Assembly (NCBI GenBank): GCA_902797505.1
Contig: CADBSW010000047.1
Location: forward strand, 1-64,000
DNA length: 64,000 nucleotides
Reading direction: 5' to 3'
From: an uncultured Prevotellaceae bacterium
GTDB taxonomy: Bacteria; Bacteroidota; Bacteroidia; Bacteroidales; Bacteroidaceae
Shown: positions 1 through 7,188 of the stretch, piece after piece
Position numbering within the stretch: position 1 is the first letter of the stretch
Layout of the letters: each line of letters starts with the position of its first letter
Position numbers and translations under genes: made by a program
The notes under the pieces: generated by a model
Told to the model about the DNA's origin: nothing
The model's database searches: none
Seen by the model: the letters and a program-made list of their open reading frames with translations, nothing else

Positions 1-87
1 CGGAAGCTGGGGGATTCGAACCCCCGGTACGGTTACCCGCACGGCAGTTTAGCAAACTGCTGGTTTCAGCCACTCACCCAAACTTCC
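1..87 (-). tRNA. tRNA-Ser (anticodon GCU)
   Basis: On the minus strand the sequence folds as a class II tRNA. The acceptor arm GGAAGTT (87-81) pairs with AGCTTCC near position 2. The anticodon stem-loop CAGTTTGCTAAACTG carries GCT as anticodon. A long variable arm and the T-arm motif GGTTCGAATCC follow. The long variable arm and the GCU anticodon together indicate serine (AGC/AGU codons). The discriminator base falls on the first base of the window, so whether CCA is encoded cannot be seen. Confidence 0.95.
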
Positions 88-210
88 TCTTGGGTTGCCG
101 AAGCACCATTTCCAAATGCGTGTGCAAAGGTAAGGCATTTATTTGAAACCTCCAAATATTTTTTGAAATATTTTTCGTAAAGTGCCAAACTTTTTTCTTT
201 GCCTACCGCA

Positions 211-1248
211 TCACCAGATATCTTCTTCCAGTCGCGACTCTATCAGTCCTTTGATCTCCTCGTCGGTAGAGAGGTTGAAATCTCCTGATATAGAGTTCTT
301 TAGTGCAGCTGCTGCCAGTGAGTAGTCGAGACTATACTGGTCGTTATTGGGGTCGGTATTCACAGCATGGAGGATTGCAGCCATGAAAGCGTCGCCCACG
401 CCCATCGGGTCTACGATATTGGGTATGGTGTAGATGCGTGTGGAGAGCATTTTGCCGTGCGTCCACAGCAGAGCTGTCAGTGTATGCTGACTGGAACTAA
501 CCTGATTGCGTATACCCATGAGCCATCGTTGGCAGCGCGGCCAGCGGGCATGTATCTCCTCAAACCACTCCCTATAGAGGTCGAGATCGAGTTCATAGTT
601 CTCGTCCATAGCCTCGAAAGGTACGGTTCTGCCCGTCATAAACTCATATTCTATCTTATCGCCGAAGACGATATCGCTGTATTGCAGCATGCGGCCGAGC
701 GTCTCTTTGGGATCAGCCCCATATTTCCACAGGTTCTTGCGGTAGTTGATATCGCAAGAAATCGTCTTCTTCATACGGTCAGCGGTATCCAAAGCCTCGA
801 AGGTGGCGTCGGCAGAATCCTGTGAGATCGCTGCGGTGATGCCTGAGGCATGGAAGACGTCGGCATCCTTCAGGATATGTTCCCAATCAAGCATCTGTGG
901 CTTGAGGGAGTAATACGATGAGTTGGCACGGTCGTAGATAACCAGTGAGTTACGCATGGCAGCGGCCTCCTCGAAATAATAGGTGCCCAGTCGCTTGCCA
1001 CCGTACAGGATATGTCGTGTTCCTACGTTATATTCGTTCAACTTCATCCTAGCGGCCTTGCCCAATGGAGTATCCGGCAGACGGGTGACAAACTCCACCT
1101 GCTCGCCTAAGGTGGCCAGCGATACAGCTACATTGGCCTCACTGCCACCATAGTTACCTACAAAGCGCCGCCCTTGGGGTAGTCGGCAGTGATCTTCTTT
1201 GGAGAAACGTAGGAGGATCTCTCCAAATGTGACGAATTTCGTACTCAT
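211..1248 (-). CDS. kdgK: 2-dehydro-3-deoxygluconokinase (PfkB family)
   Basis: Likely phosphorylates 2-keto-3-deoxygluconate to KDPG in the cytoplasm, the step after uronate dehydratases in hexuronate breakdown. The 345-residue protein is a PfkB-family sugar kinase. It has the GGSEANVA motif at residues 34-41 and the second PfkB signature DPMGVGDAF at 280-288, whose Asp286 is the expected catalytic base. The start is placed at MSTKFVTFGE; the open frame extends 10 codons upstream, but the family begins at this residue. It lies 60 bases downstream of the phosphoglucomutase gene on the same strand and may share its transcript. Tagaturonate reductase, another uronate enzyme, is encoded 4 kb away, which supports KDG over fructose or ribose as substrate. 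The substrate is inferred from family resemblance and context. Confidence 0.8.
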   Translation of the reverse strand: MSTKFVTFGEILLRFSKEDHCRLPQGRRFVGNYGGSEANVAVSLATLGEQVEFVTRLPDTPLGKAARMKLNEYNVGTRHILYGGKRLGTYYFEEAAAMRNSLVIYDRANSSYYSLKPQMLDWEHILKDADVFHASGITAAISQDSADATFEALDTADRMKKTISCDINYRKNLWKYGADPKETLGRMLQYSDIVFGDKIEYEFMTGRTVPFEAMDENYELDLDLYREWFEEIHARWPRCQRWLMGIRNQVSSSQHTLTALLWTHGKMLSTRIYTIPNIVDPMGVGDAFMAAILHAVNTDPNNDQYSLDYSLAAAALKNSISGDFNLSTDEEIKGLIESRLEEDIW

Positions 1249-1307
1249 AATATAATAATGTATAGGAGGGGCATGCACGAAGGCAAACCCCTCCTGGAAA
1301 AATTCTT

Positions 1308-3056
1308 TTAGAGATTCAGACTCTTCTTAATAGCCGCGATCTTCTCCTCGGCGGCCTTGGTGCAGCGCTCATAGCAGCCGGCACACTTCATGGTGTCGTC
1401 CTTCACCTCGGTGTAGAACTTGATCTTCGGTTCCGTACCTGAAGGACGTACAGAGATCTTTGTGCCATCCTCGCAGAACCACTGCAGTACGTTGCTGGTG
1501 GTAGGCATGTTGATGGGCTGCTTGCTACCGTCGGCATTGGTCTGCTCCAGTGTAGCATAGTCTTTCCAAACCACTACCTTTGAGCCACCCAACTCCTTCG
1601 GTGGGTTGTTGCGGAACTGCTCCATCATGGCCTTGATCTCGTCGGCACCGCTCTTACCCGGCTTCACCACGTTGATGGTCACCTCCTTAGAGAAACCATA
1701 CTCGAGGTAGATGTGCATCAGCAGGTCGTAGAGAGTCATACCGTTGTCCTTTGCCCAGGCAGCGATCTCGCAGATCAGACAGATAGAGGCTGGTGAGTCT
1801 TTGTCGCGCACTTTATCGAACGGCAGGAAGCCGAAGCTTTCCTCACCACCACCGATATACTTCTTCTTGCCCTCGGCCAGACGGATCTCATTGGCGATCC
1901 ATTTGAAGCCCGTGTAGCAGTCGATCATCTCCACACCATTCTTATCAGCGATCTTCTTGATTACCTCTGTGGTTACGATGGTCTTTACCAAGAACTCGTT
2001 ACCCTTGAGCTGTCCGAGCTTCTTCTTATTGGCGATGATGTACCAAGAGAACATCATACAGGTCTGATTACCATTGAGGATCTCCCACTCGCCCTTGCTG
2101 TTACGGCAGACGATAGCCAGACGGTCGGCATCGGGGTCAGAGGCAATCACCAGGTCGGCATTAAGCTTCGTACCCAGGTTCATACCTAAGGTCATAGCCT
2201 CGGCATTCTCAGGGTTCGGAGAAACCACAGTGGGGAAGTTGCCGTCGATGACCATCTGCTCGGGTACCACATGGATATTCTGGAATCCCCAGGTACGCAG
2301 GGCTGCAGGAATGATCACACGACCGGTGCCATGCAGTGGAGAATAAACGATATTCAGGTCCTTATGACGGTTGATAACCTCCTGATCTACCATAGCCTCT
2401 TTGACAGCCTTCAGGTAGTCGACATCCATCTCACCACCAATTATCTCGATCAGATCCTTGTTCGGCTCAAACTTCACATCGTCGATCGTCACCTTGTTCA
2501 CCTCGTCGATGATACCCGTGTCGTGCGGAGAGAGCACCTGCGCACCATCCTCCCAATAAGCCTTATAGCCGTTGTACTCCTTCGGGTTGTGACTGGCTGT
2601 CACGTTGACACCTGCCTGAGCACCCAACTGACGGATAGCGAAAGAGATCTCAGGTGTTGGACGCAGACTCTCAAAGAGATATACCTTAATACCGTTGGCA
2701 GAGAAGATGTTTGCCACGGTCTCTGCGAACAGACGACCGTTATTGCGACAGTCGTGACCAACAACTACCGACAGGTCCTTACGTCCGGGGAACGCCTTGA
2801 GGATATAGTTGGCAAATCCCTGTGTAGCCATTCCTACGATGTAGATGTTCATACGGTTGGTTCCTGCGCCCATGATACCGCGCAAACCACCTGTTCCGAA
2901 TTCCAAGTTACGATAGAAACTGTCAATCAGTTCTGTCTTGTCTTCGTTGTCCAGCATTGCCTGAACGGCTTTGCGAGTCTCTTCGTCAAAAGAAGGAGAA
3001 AGCCATTTCTTAGCGGCTTCTTCACACTGCTTAATGAGTTCTAAGTTATTATCCAT
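1308..3056 (-). CDS. Phosphoglucomutase/phosphomannomutase family enzyme
   Basis: An alpha-D-phosphohexomutase of 582 residues that interconverts hexose 1- and 6-phosphates in the cytoplasm. The active-site phosphoserine is Ser155 in TASHNPKEYNGYK. The Mg-binding loop DPDADR is at 307-312, the sugar-binding loop GGGEESFGF at 402-410, and the C-terminal phosphate-binding motif RPSGTEPKIKFY near residue 540. The length and the N-terminal LEFGTGGLRG segment fit the long PGM2-like subgroup common in Bacteroidetes. Substrate (glucose, mannose or pentose phosphate) cannot be decided from sequence alone. A minus-strand -7 box TATCTTTG lies at 3120-3113, about 57 bases upstream of the start. Confidence 0.9.
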   Translation of the reverse strand: MDNNLELIKQCEEAAKKWLSPSFDEETRKAVQAMLDNEDKTELIDSFYRNLEFGTGGLRGIMGAGTNRMNIYIVGMATQGFANYILKAFPGRKDLSVVVGHDCRNNGRLFAETVANIFSANGIKVYLFESLRPTPEISFAIRQLGAQAGVNVTASHNPKEYNGYKAYWEDGAQVLSPHDTGIIDEVNKVTIDDVKFEPNKDLIEIIGGEMDVDYLKAVKEAMVDQEVINRHKDLNIVYSPLHGTGRVIIPAALRTWGFQNIHVVPEQMVIDGNFPTVVSPNPENAEAMTLGMNLGTKLNADLVIASDPDADRLAIVCRNSKGEWEILNGNQTCMMFSWYIIANKKKLGQLKGNEFLVKTIVTTEVIKKIADKNGVEMIDCYTGFKWIANEIRLAEGKKKYIGGGEESFGFLPFDKVRDKDSPASICLICEIAAWAKDNGMTLYDLLMHIYLEYGFSKEVTINVVKPGKSGADEIKAMMEQFRNNPPKELGGSKVVVWKDYATLEQTNADGSKQPINMPTTSNVLQWFCEDGTKISVRPSGTEPKIKFYTEVKDDTMKCAGCYERCTKAAEEKIAAIKKSLNL

Positions 3057-3112
3057 ATTAATATATTTGTTATTAGTTTAATATAATTCAGTAGCAATAA
3101 TGTCATTTCATG

Positions 3113-3120
3113 CAAAGATA
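3113..3120 (-). promoter_or_regulatory. Putative -7 box of the phosphohexomutase gene
   Basis: TATCTTTG on the minus strand matches the Bacteroidetes -7 consensus TAnnTTTG. A TTGT about 20 bases upstream could be the -33 element. It is divergent from the promoter at 3161-3191. Confidence 0.5.
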
Positions 3121-3160
3121 TATATTTTTTGTAATAACAACAAGGTTGATGGCAAAATAT

Positions 3161-3191
3161 TTTGCGTTTTCTTAAAAATCAGCTATCTTTG
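3161..3191 (+). promoter_or_regulatory. Bacteroides-type promoter for the DUF4491-rlmH cluster
   Basis: TTTG at 3161-3164, a 19-base spacer, and TATCTTTG at 3184-3191 give a full -33/-7 match to the primary sigma consensus of Bacteroidetes. It lies 29 bases before the start codon at 3221. Confidence 0.75.
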
Positions 3192-3220
3192 CATCATTTG
3201 AAAGAATACTTACAATCATC

Positions 3221-3592
3221 ATGGAATTACATTTTACAGGCGTTATTATCGCTTTCATTACTTTTCTGATCATCGGTCTTTGTCATCCGCTGGTCATCAA
3301 GATGGAATATTATACGGGTACTAAATATTGGTGGACCTTCCTTGTCGTTGGTCTTATCTCTATCTGTTGTGCCTTCGTCGTAGAGGATGTGATTATCTCA
3401 TCGATGTTAGGTGTTATCGGTGCTTCCTTGTTGTGGGGCATTGGCGAACTCTTCTCTCAGAAAAAACGTGTTAAGAAAGGATGGTTCCCCATGAATCCCA
3501 AGCGTGTGCACGAATATGTGGACATTCATGAGGACGAGTCTCTGTGCCCTGTGCATAGAGAACCGAATCATCCTGCCAGTTATAAGCATTAG
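3221..3592 (+). CDS. DUF4491 family small membrane protein
   Basis: A 123-residue protein with three hydrophobic segments (about residues 5-23, 38-56 and 58-77) followed by a basic cytoplasmic tail containing KRVKKGWFPMNPKR. This resembles the DUF4491 family of Bacteroidetes membrane proteins, whose function is unknown; the family name is from memory of the KKGWFP-type tail. It is the first gene after a consensus promoter and ends 7 bases before rlmH, so the two are probably co-transcribed. No catalytic motif is visible. Confidence 0.75.
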   Translation: MELHFTGVIIAFITFLIIGLCHPLVIKMEYYTGTKYWWTFLVVGLISICCAFVVEDVIISSMLGVIGASLLWGIGELFSQKKRVKKGWFPMNPKRVHEYVDIHEDESLCPVHREPNHPASYKH

Positions 3593-3599
3593 GAATGGC

Positions 3600-4070
3600 A
3601 TGAAGACACTGCTGATACAGGTAGGGAAGACGGTCAATAAGCATCTGATAGCATGTATCAACGACTATGCAGAGCGGATCGGGCATTATATCCCTTTTGA
3701 TATCTGCACCATCCCCGAACTGAAAAATACGAAGGCCCTCAGTGAGGAACAGCAGAAAGAACGTGAGGGAGAGTTGATACTCAAGCAGTTGCAGGTAGGT
3801 GATACGGTAGTGCTGTTGGATGAGCATGGTAAGGAATGGCGCAGCATAGAGTTTGCCGCGTGGTTGGAGAAAAAACAACATGTGGCACGCCGCTTGGTCT
3901 TTGTCATCGGGGGACCTTACGGTTTTTCTCCGGCGGTGTATGCCCGATGTGATGAGAAACTGTCGGTGTCGCGCATGACCTTCTCTCATCAGATGGTCAG
4001 ACTGGTGTTTACCGAACAACTATATCGAGCATGTACTATTATTAAGGGCGAGCCTTATCACCATGAATAG
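3600..4070 (+). CDS. rlmH: 23S rRNA (pseudouridine1915-N3)-methyltransferase RlmH
   Basis: Methylates N3 of pseudouridine 1915 in helix 69 of 23S rRNA, using S-adenosylmethionine; a SPOUT-fold homodimer. The 156-residue length matches the family. The SAM-binding knot loop is GGPYGFS at 104-110, and the C-terminal HQMVRLVFTEQLYRA segment (about 132-146) is the conserved trefoil-knot helix. The start ATG at 3600 was chosen because the family begins MKTLLIQVGK; a longer open frame upstream overlaps the preceding gene. The stop overlaps the start region of the next gene by 8 bases, suggesting translational coupling. Confidence 0.95.
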   Translation: MKTLLIQVGKTVNKHLIACINDYAERIGHYIPFDICTIPELKNTKALSEEQQKEREGELILKQLQVGDTVVLLDEHGKEWRSIEFAAWLEKKQHVARRLVFVIGGPYGFSPAVYARCDEKLSVSRMTFSHQMVRLVFTEQLYRACTIIKGEPYHHE

Positions 4071-5271
4071 CTTAAAAGATTCATCTATGATACGAAGACT
4101 GATATTTTCTTTTTTCCTCTTGCTCTCATTGACGGCAAGGGCTGGGAATGATCAATATACTGTGGTGATCTCCATGGACGGATTCCGCTGGGATTACCCG
4201 ATATGGTATGACACACCCTTTCTGGATGAGATGGCAGAGAAAGGAATATCCTCCTCGCTGATTCCTTCTTTCCCCACGAAGACCTTCCCTAACCACTATA
4301 CCTTAGCTACGGGATTATATCCCGACCATCATGGAATCATCGCCAATGCTTTCCGTGATCCGGAAACGGGGAAGTCGTTCAGTCTGGGGGATCCTGAGAC
4401 AAAGTTTGATCCGCGGTATTATGGTGGAGAACCGGTCTGGCTGACGGCCCAGAAGAACGGTCTGCATACGGCTGTGTTCTATTGGCCGGGTTCGGATGTG
4501 GCGATCAAAGGACAATATCCCGAACACTATTATAATTATGATGCCAAGCCACAACTGACATTTGAGGAACGTGTGGACGGCATTATCAAACAGTTGCAGA
4601 AACCCGAGCCAGATCGCCCCCGACTGATCATGGCCTACTTCGAGCAGCCCGATGCCTATGGACATTATTACGGTCCGTCGAGCAAACAGACACGTAGGGC
4701 AGTGGAGCAGATGGACTCCCTGATGCGCAACCTCTATTACCGTATCCAAGGTTTGCCCTATGCCGACAAGGTGAATCTCATCTTGTTGTCTGATCATGGG
4801 ATGACCCACCTGGGTGACAACCAGCAGATCAATATCTATGACTATATAAAGAAAGACTGGATCGAAGCGGCTGAAAGTTCCATCGTTACAAATATTTACG
4901 TAAAGAAGGGCTGTCTGAAGAAAGTCTTGGAGGGTTTATCTAAGATGCCCCATGTGCGCTATTGGAAACATGGTGAGGTGCCGGCGCATTTCCACTATGG
5001 CAATAACCCGAGGGTGGGGGATGTCATCGTTTTGGAGGATATCGGTTGGCAACTGGTGACAAAGCAAGAGAAGACACCAGGTGGTCATGGCTACGACAAT
5101 TATTTATACGAGATGCATGCCTTGTTCAGGGCTGTCGGTCCGGCTTTCCGTCATGGAGAATACCCTCGATTTGAGAATGTCAATGTCTACCCGTTGATCT
5201 GTCATCTGTTAGGCATTGAGCCTGCTCCTTGTGACGGTCATATAGATAAGGTGAAGGAGATGTTGCAATGA
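4063..5271 (+). CDS. Secreted ectonucleotide pyrophosphatase/phosphodiesterase
   Basis: A type I phosphodiesterase/nucleotide pyrophosphatase of the alkaline phosphatase superfamily, exported to the periplasm or surface. Metal and catalytic motifs are visible: SMDGFRWD (first Asp), FPTKTFPNHY with the nucleophilic Thr, QPDAYGHYYGP, LLSDHGM and GGHGYDN. The N-terminal hydrophobic stretch IFSFFLLLSLTARA is a signal peptide. The start at 4063 overlaps the rlmH stop; an alternative ATG at 4087 (MIRRLIF) gives a more typical signal peptide and a 394-residue protein. It probably hydrolyses phosphodiester or pyrophosphate bonds of nucleotides. The exact substrate is not deducible. Confidence 0.88.
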   Translation: MNSLKDSSMIRRLIFSFFLLLSLTARAGNDQYTVVISMDGFRWDYPIWYDTPFLDEMAEKGISSSLIPSFPTKTFPNHYTLATGLYPDHHGIIANAFRDPETGKSFSLGDPETKFDPRYYGGEPVWLTAQKNGLHTAVFYWPGSDVAIKGQYPEHYYNYDAKPQLTFEERVDGIIKQLQKPEPDRPRLIMAYFEQPDAYGHYYGPSSKQTRRAVEQMDSLMRNLYYRIQGLPYADKVNLILLSDHGMTHLGDNQQINIYDYIKKDWIEAAESSIVTNIYVKKGCLKKVLEGLSKMPHVRYWKHGEVPAHFHYGNNPRVGDVIVLEDIGWQLVTKQEKTPGGHGYDNYLYEMHALFRAVGPAFRHGEYPRFENVNVYPLICHLLGIEPAPCDGHIDKVKEMLQ

Positions 5272-5359
5272 GTTGAAGCGAAAACCAGCGGAGAGAAGAA
5301 AACGTAAACCTTTGCGTATCTTTTATCTTTCTATCGTGTTTCCTTTGGATATTTTTTAG

Positions 5360-5367
5360 TACTTTTG
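5360..5367 (+). promoter_or_regulatory. Putative -7 box of uxaB
   Basis: TACTTTTG matches TAnnTTTG and lies about 60 bases upstream of the uxaB start. The -33 element is poor (a TTTC-like sequence about 17-18 bases upstream). Confidence 0.45.
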
Positions 5368-5426
5368 CATCACTCAATAATCTATGAAGTGAATATATAA
5401 ATCAAAACTACATAATATATTAAAAC

Positions 5427-6914
5427 ATGAAAAAATTACAAGCTTTAAACAAAAGGACAGCACCTAAGAGTGTGATGCCAGAGAAAATCATTCAGTTTGG
5501 TGAAGGTAACTTCCTCAGAGCTTTCGTTGACTGGATTATCTATAACATGGATCAGAAGACCGACTTCAACGGTTCAGTGGTTGTTGTTCAGCCTATCGAG
5601 AAGGGTATGGTTGACTGGTTGAATGGTCAGGACTGTCTGTATCACGTGAACCTGCAGGGACGTCAGAATGGTGAGGCCGTTAACTCACTCACCCGTATCG
5701 ATGTGATCAGTCGTGCGCTGAACCCCTACAGTCAGAATGCTGCCTTCATGGCATTGGCCGATCAGCCAGAGATTCGTTTTGTGATCTCTAACACTACAGA
5801 GGCTGGTATCGCCTTTGATCCCGCTTGTAAGTTGAGCGATGCTCCTGCCAGCTCTTATCCCGGCAAGCTCGTGCAGTTGCTGTATCGTCGTTATACCACC
5901 TTCCAGGGTGATCCTAAGAAGGGCTTGATCATCATGCCTTGTGAGTTGATCTTCCTGAACGGTCATCATCTGAAGGAGTGCATCGGTAAGTACATCGAGC
6001 TGTGGAAGGATGATTTCGGTGCAGACTACGAAGGATTCAAGGAGTGGGTAGAGAAGTACAACTACGTATGCGCTACATTGGTAGACCGTATCGTTCCCGG
6101 ATTCCCACGTAAGGAGATTGCTGATATCCAGCAGAAGATTTCTTATGCAGACAACCTCGTTGTACAGGCAGAGATCTTCCACCTCTGGGTAATCGAGAAG
6201 CCTACAAATATGTCTATCGAGGACCTGCGCGCAGAGTTCCCGGCAGAGAAGGCTGGCTTGCACGTGCTCATCACTGAGAGTGAGAAGCCTTACCATGAGC
6301 GTAAGGTGACCTTGCTGAATGGTCCGCACACCGTATTGAGTCCTGTGGCTTATCTAAGTGGCGTGGATATCGTACGCGACGCTTGCAACCATGAGGTAAT
6401 CGGTAAGTATATCCATAAGGTACAGTTCGAGGAGTTGATGCAGACCCTGAATCTCCCGATGGACGAGCTGCAGCAGTTTGCCGCTGACGTGCTGGAGCGT
6501 TTCAACAACCCGTATGTTGACCATCAGGTAACCAGCATCATGCTGAACTCATTCCCGAAATATCAGACACGCGACCTGCCAGGACTGAAGACATATCTGG
6601 AGCGCAAGGGTGAACTGCCTAAGGGCTTGGTACTCGGTCTGGCTGCTATCATCACCTACTATAAGGGTGGTACACGTGCTGACGGTGCTCCTATCACTCC
6701 GAATGACGATGCTAAGATCATGCAGTTGCTGACCGACCTGTGGGCTACCGGTGATACCCGTAAGGTAGCTGAGGGTGTGCTTGCTGCTAAGGATCTGATC
6801 TGGGGTGAGCATGGTGACCTGAACGAGATTCCTGGTCTGACAGATATGGTTGAGGGCTTCCTCAATGATATTCAGGCAAAGGGCATGCTCGAGACTGTAA
6901 AGAGCATTCTCTAA
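5427..6914 (+). CDS. uxaB: Tagaturonate reductase (altronate oxidoreductase)
   Basis: NADH-dependent reduction of D-tagaturonate to D-altronate in the galacturonate branch of hexuronate catabolism, in the cytoplasm. The 495-residue protein belongs to the polyol-specific long-chain dehydrogenase (mannitol dehydrogenase) family. The N-terminal nucleotide-binding signature FGEGNFLRAF is at 24-33, ISNTTEAGI at 120-128, and the catalytic K-x4-N-x2-H pattern appears in KVTLLNGPH. The FGEGNFLRAF and NTTEAG versions of these motifs are those of UxaB rather than mannitol dehydrogenase. It stands alone between its own promoter region and a strong terminator. Together with kdgK it indicates pectin or galacturonate use. 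Confidence 0.9.
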   Translation: MKKLQALNKRTAPKSVMPEKIIQFGEGNFLRAFVDWIIYNMDQKTDFNGSVVVVQPIEKGMVDWLNGQDCLYHVNLQGRQNGEAVNSLTRIDVISRALNPYSQNAAFMALADQPEIRFVISNTTEAGIAFDPACKLSDAPASSYPGKLVQLLYRRYTTFQGDPKKGLIIMPCELIFLNGHHLKECIGKYIELWKDDFGADYEGFKEWVEKYNYVCATLVDRIVPGFPRKEIADIQQKISYADNLVVQAEIFHLWVIEKPTNMSIEDLRAEFPAEKAGLHVLITESEKPYHERKVTLLNGPHTVLSPVAYLSGVDIVRDACNHEVIGKYIHKVQFEELMQTLNLPMDELQQFAADVLERFNNPYVDHQVTSIMLNSFPKYQTRDLPGLKTYLERKGELPKGLVLGLAAIITYYKGGTRADGAPITPNDDAKIMQLLTDLWATGDTRKVAEGVLAAKDLIWGEHGDLNEIPGLTDMVEGFLNDIQAKGMLETVKSIL

Positions 6915-6937
6915 GATCTTATAGCTTGTTGATATAT

Positions 6938-6973
6938 AATAAGAATAGCCCCCAGAAAGGGGCTATTCTTATT
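6938..6973 (+). terminator. Intrinsic terminator of uxaB
   Basis: A perfect 15-bp inverted repeat (AATAAGAATAGCCCC at 6938-6952, complement at 6959-6973) with a 6-base loop lies 23 bases after the uxaB stop. The arms are A/T-rich on the outside, so it may work in both directions. Confidence 0.85.
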
Positions 6974-7038
6974 AGTATACCTATTCAACGATATCCGAAG
7001 AATGATTATCCGAAGAAGTATTGGCTATTACTAAACAC

Positions 7039-7121
7039 AAATTCTCTCGAGAATTTGAAGGAAATACGTACTATTTACTTGGTGTTTAAGTATTATTCCT
7101 CTTCAATTCTCGAGAGAATTG
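7039..7121. repeat. Inverted repeat of a nearly palindromic TCTCGAGA site
   Basis: AATTCTCTCGAGAATT (left) and its exact reverse complement AATTCTCGAGAGAATT (right), each followed inward by GAAG/CTTC, flank a 40-bp AT-rich core. Each arm is itself close to palindromic around CTCGAG. It lies between the uxaB terminator and the end of htpG. A 68-codon open frame through it is not believed to be a gene. Confidence 0.7.
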
Positions 7122-7142
7122 CTGAAAGATGATCCATGTTTG

Positions 7143-7179
7143 TACTTATGCTGTCAACCTTTAAAGGGTTGCATAAGCA
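7143..7179 (-). terminator. Probable 3' stem-loop of htpG
   Basis: A bipartite inverted repeat (ACTTATGC..AACC pairing with GGTTGCATAAG-type sequence around TTTAAAG) lies just past the htpG stop. There is no clear U-tract, so termination efficiency is uncertain. Confidence 0.4.
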
Positions 7180-7188
7180 CTAATTAAA

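Noticed and set aside
2271..3044. A 257-codon open frame antisense to the phosphohexomutase gene
   Set aside because: Shadow of a conserved enzyme gene whose catalytic motifs are all in the minus frame.
6926..7132. A 68-codon open frame after uxaB
   Set aside because: It begins just upstream of the uxaB terminator hairpin, reads through it and then through the inverted TCTCGAGA repeats, and resembles no protein.
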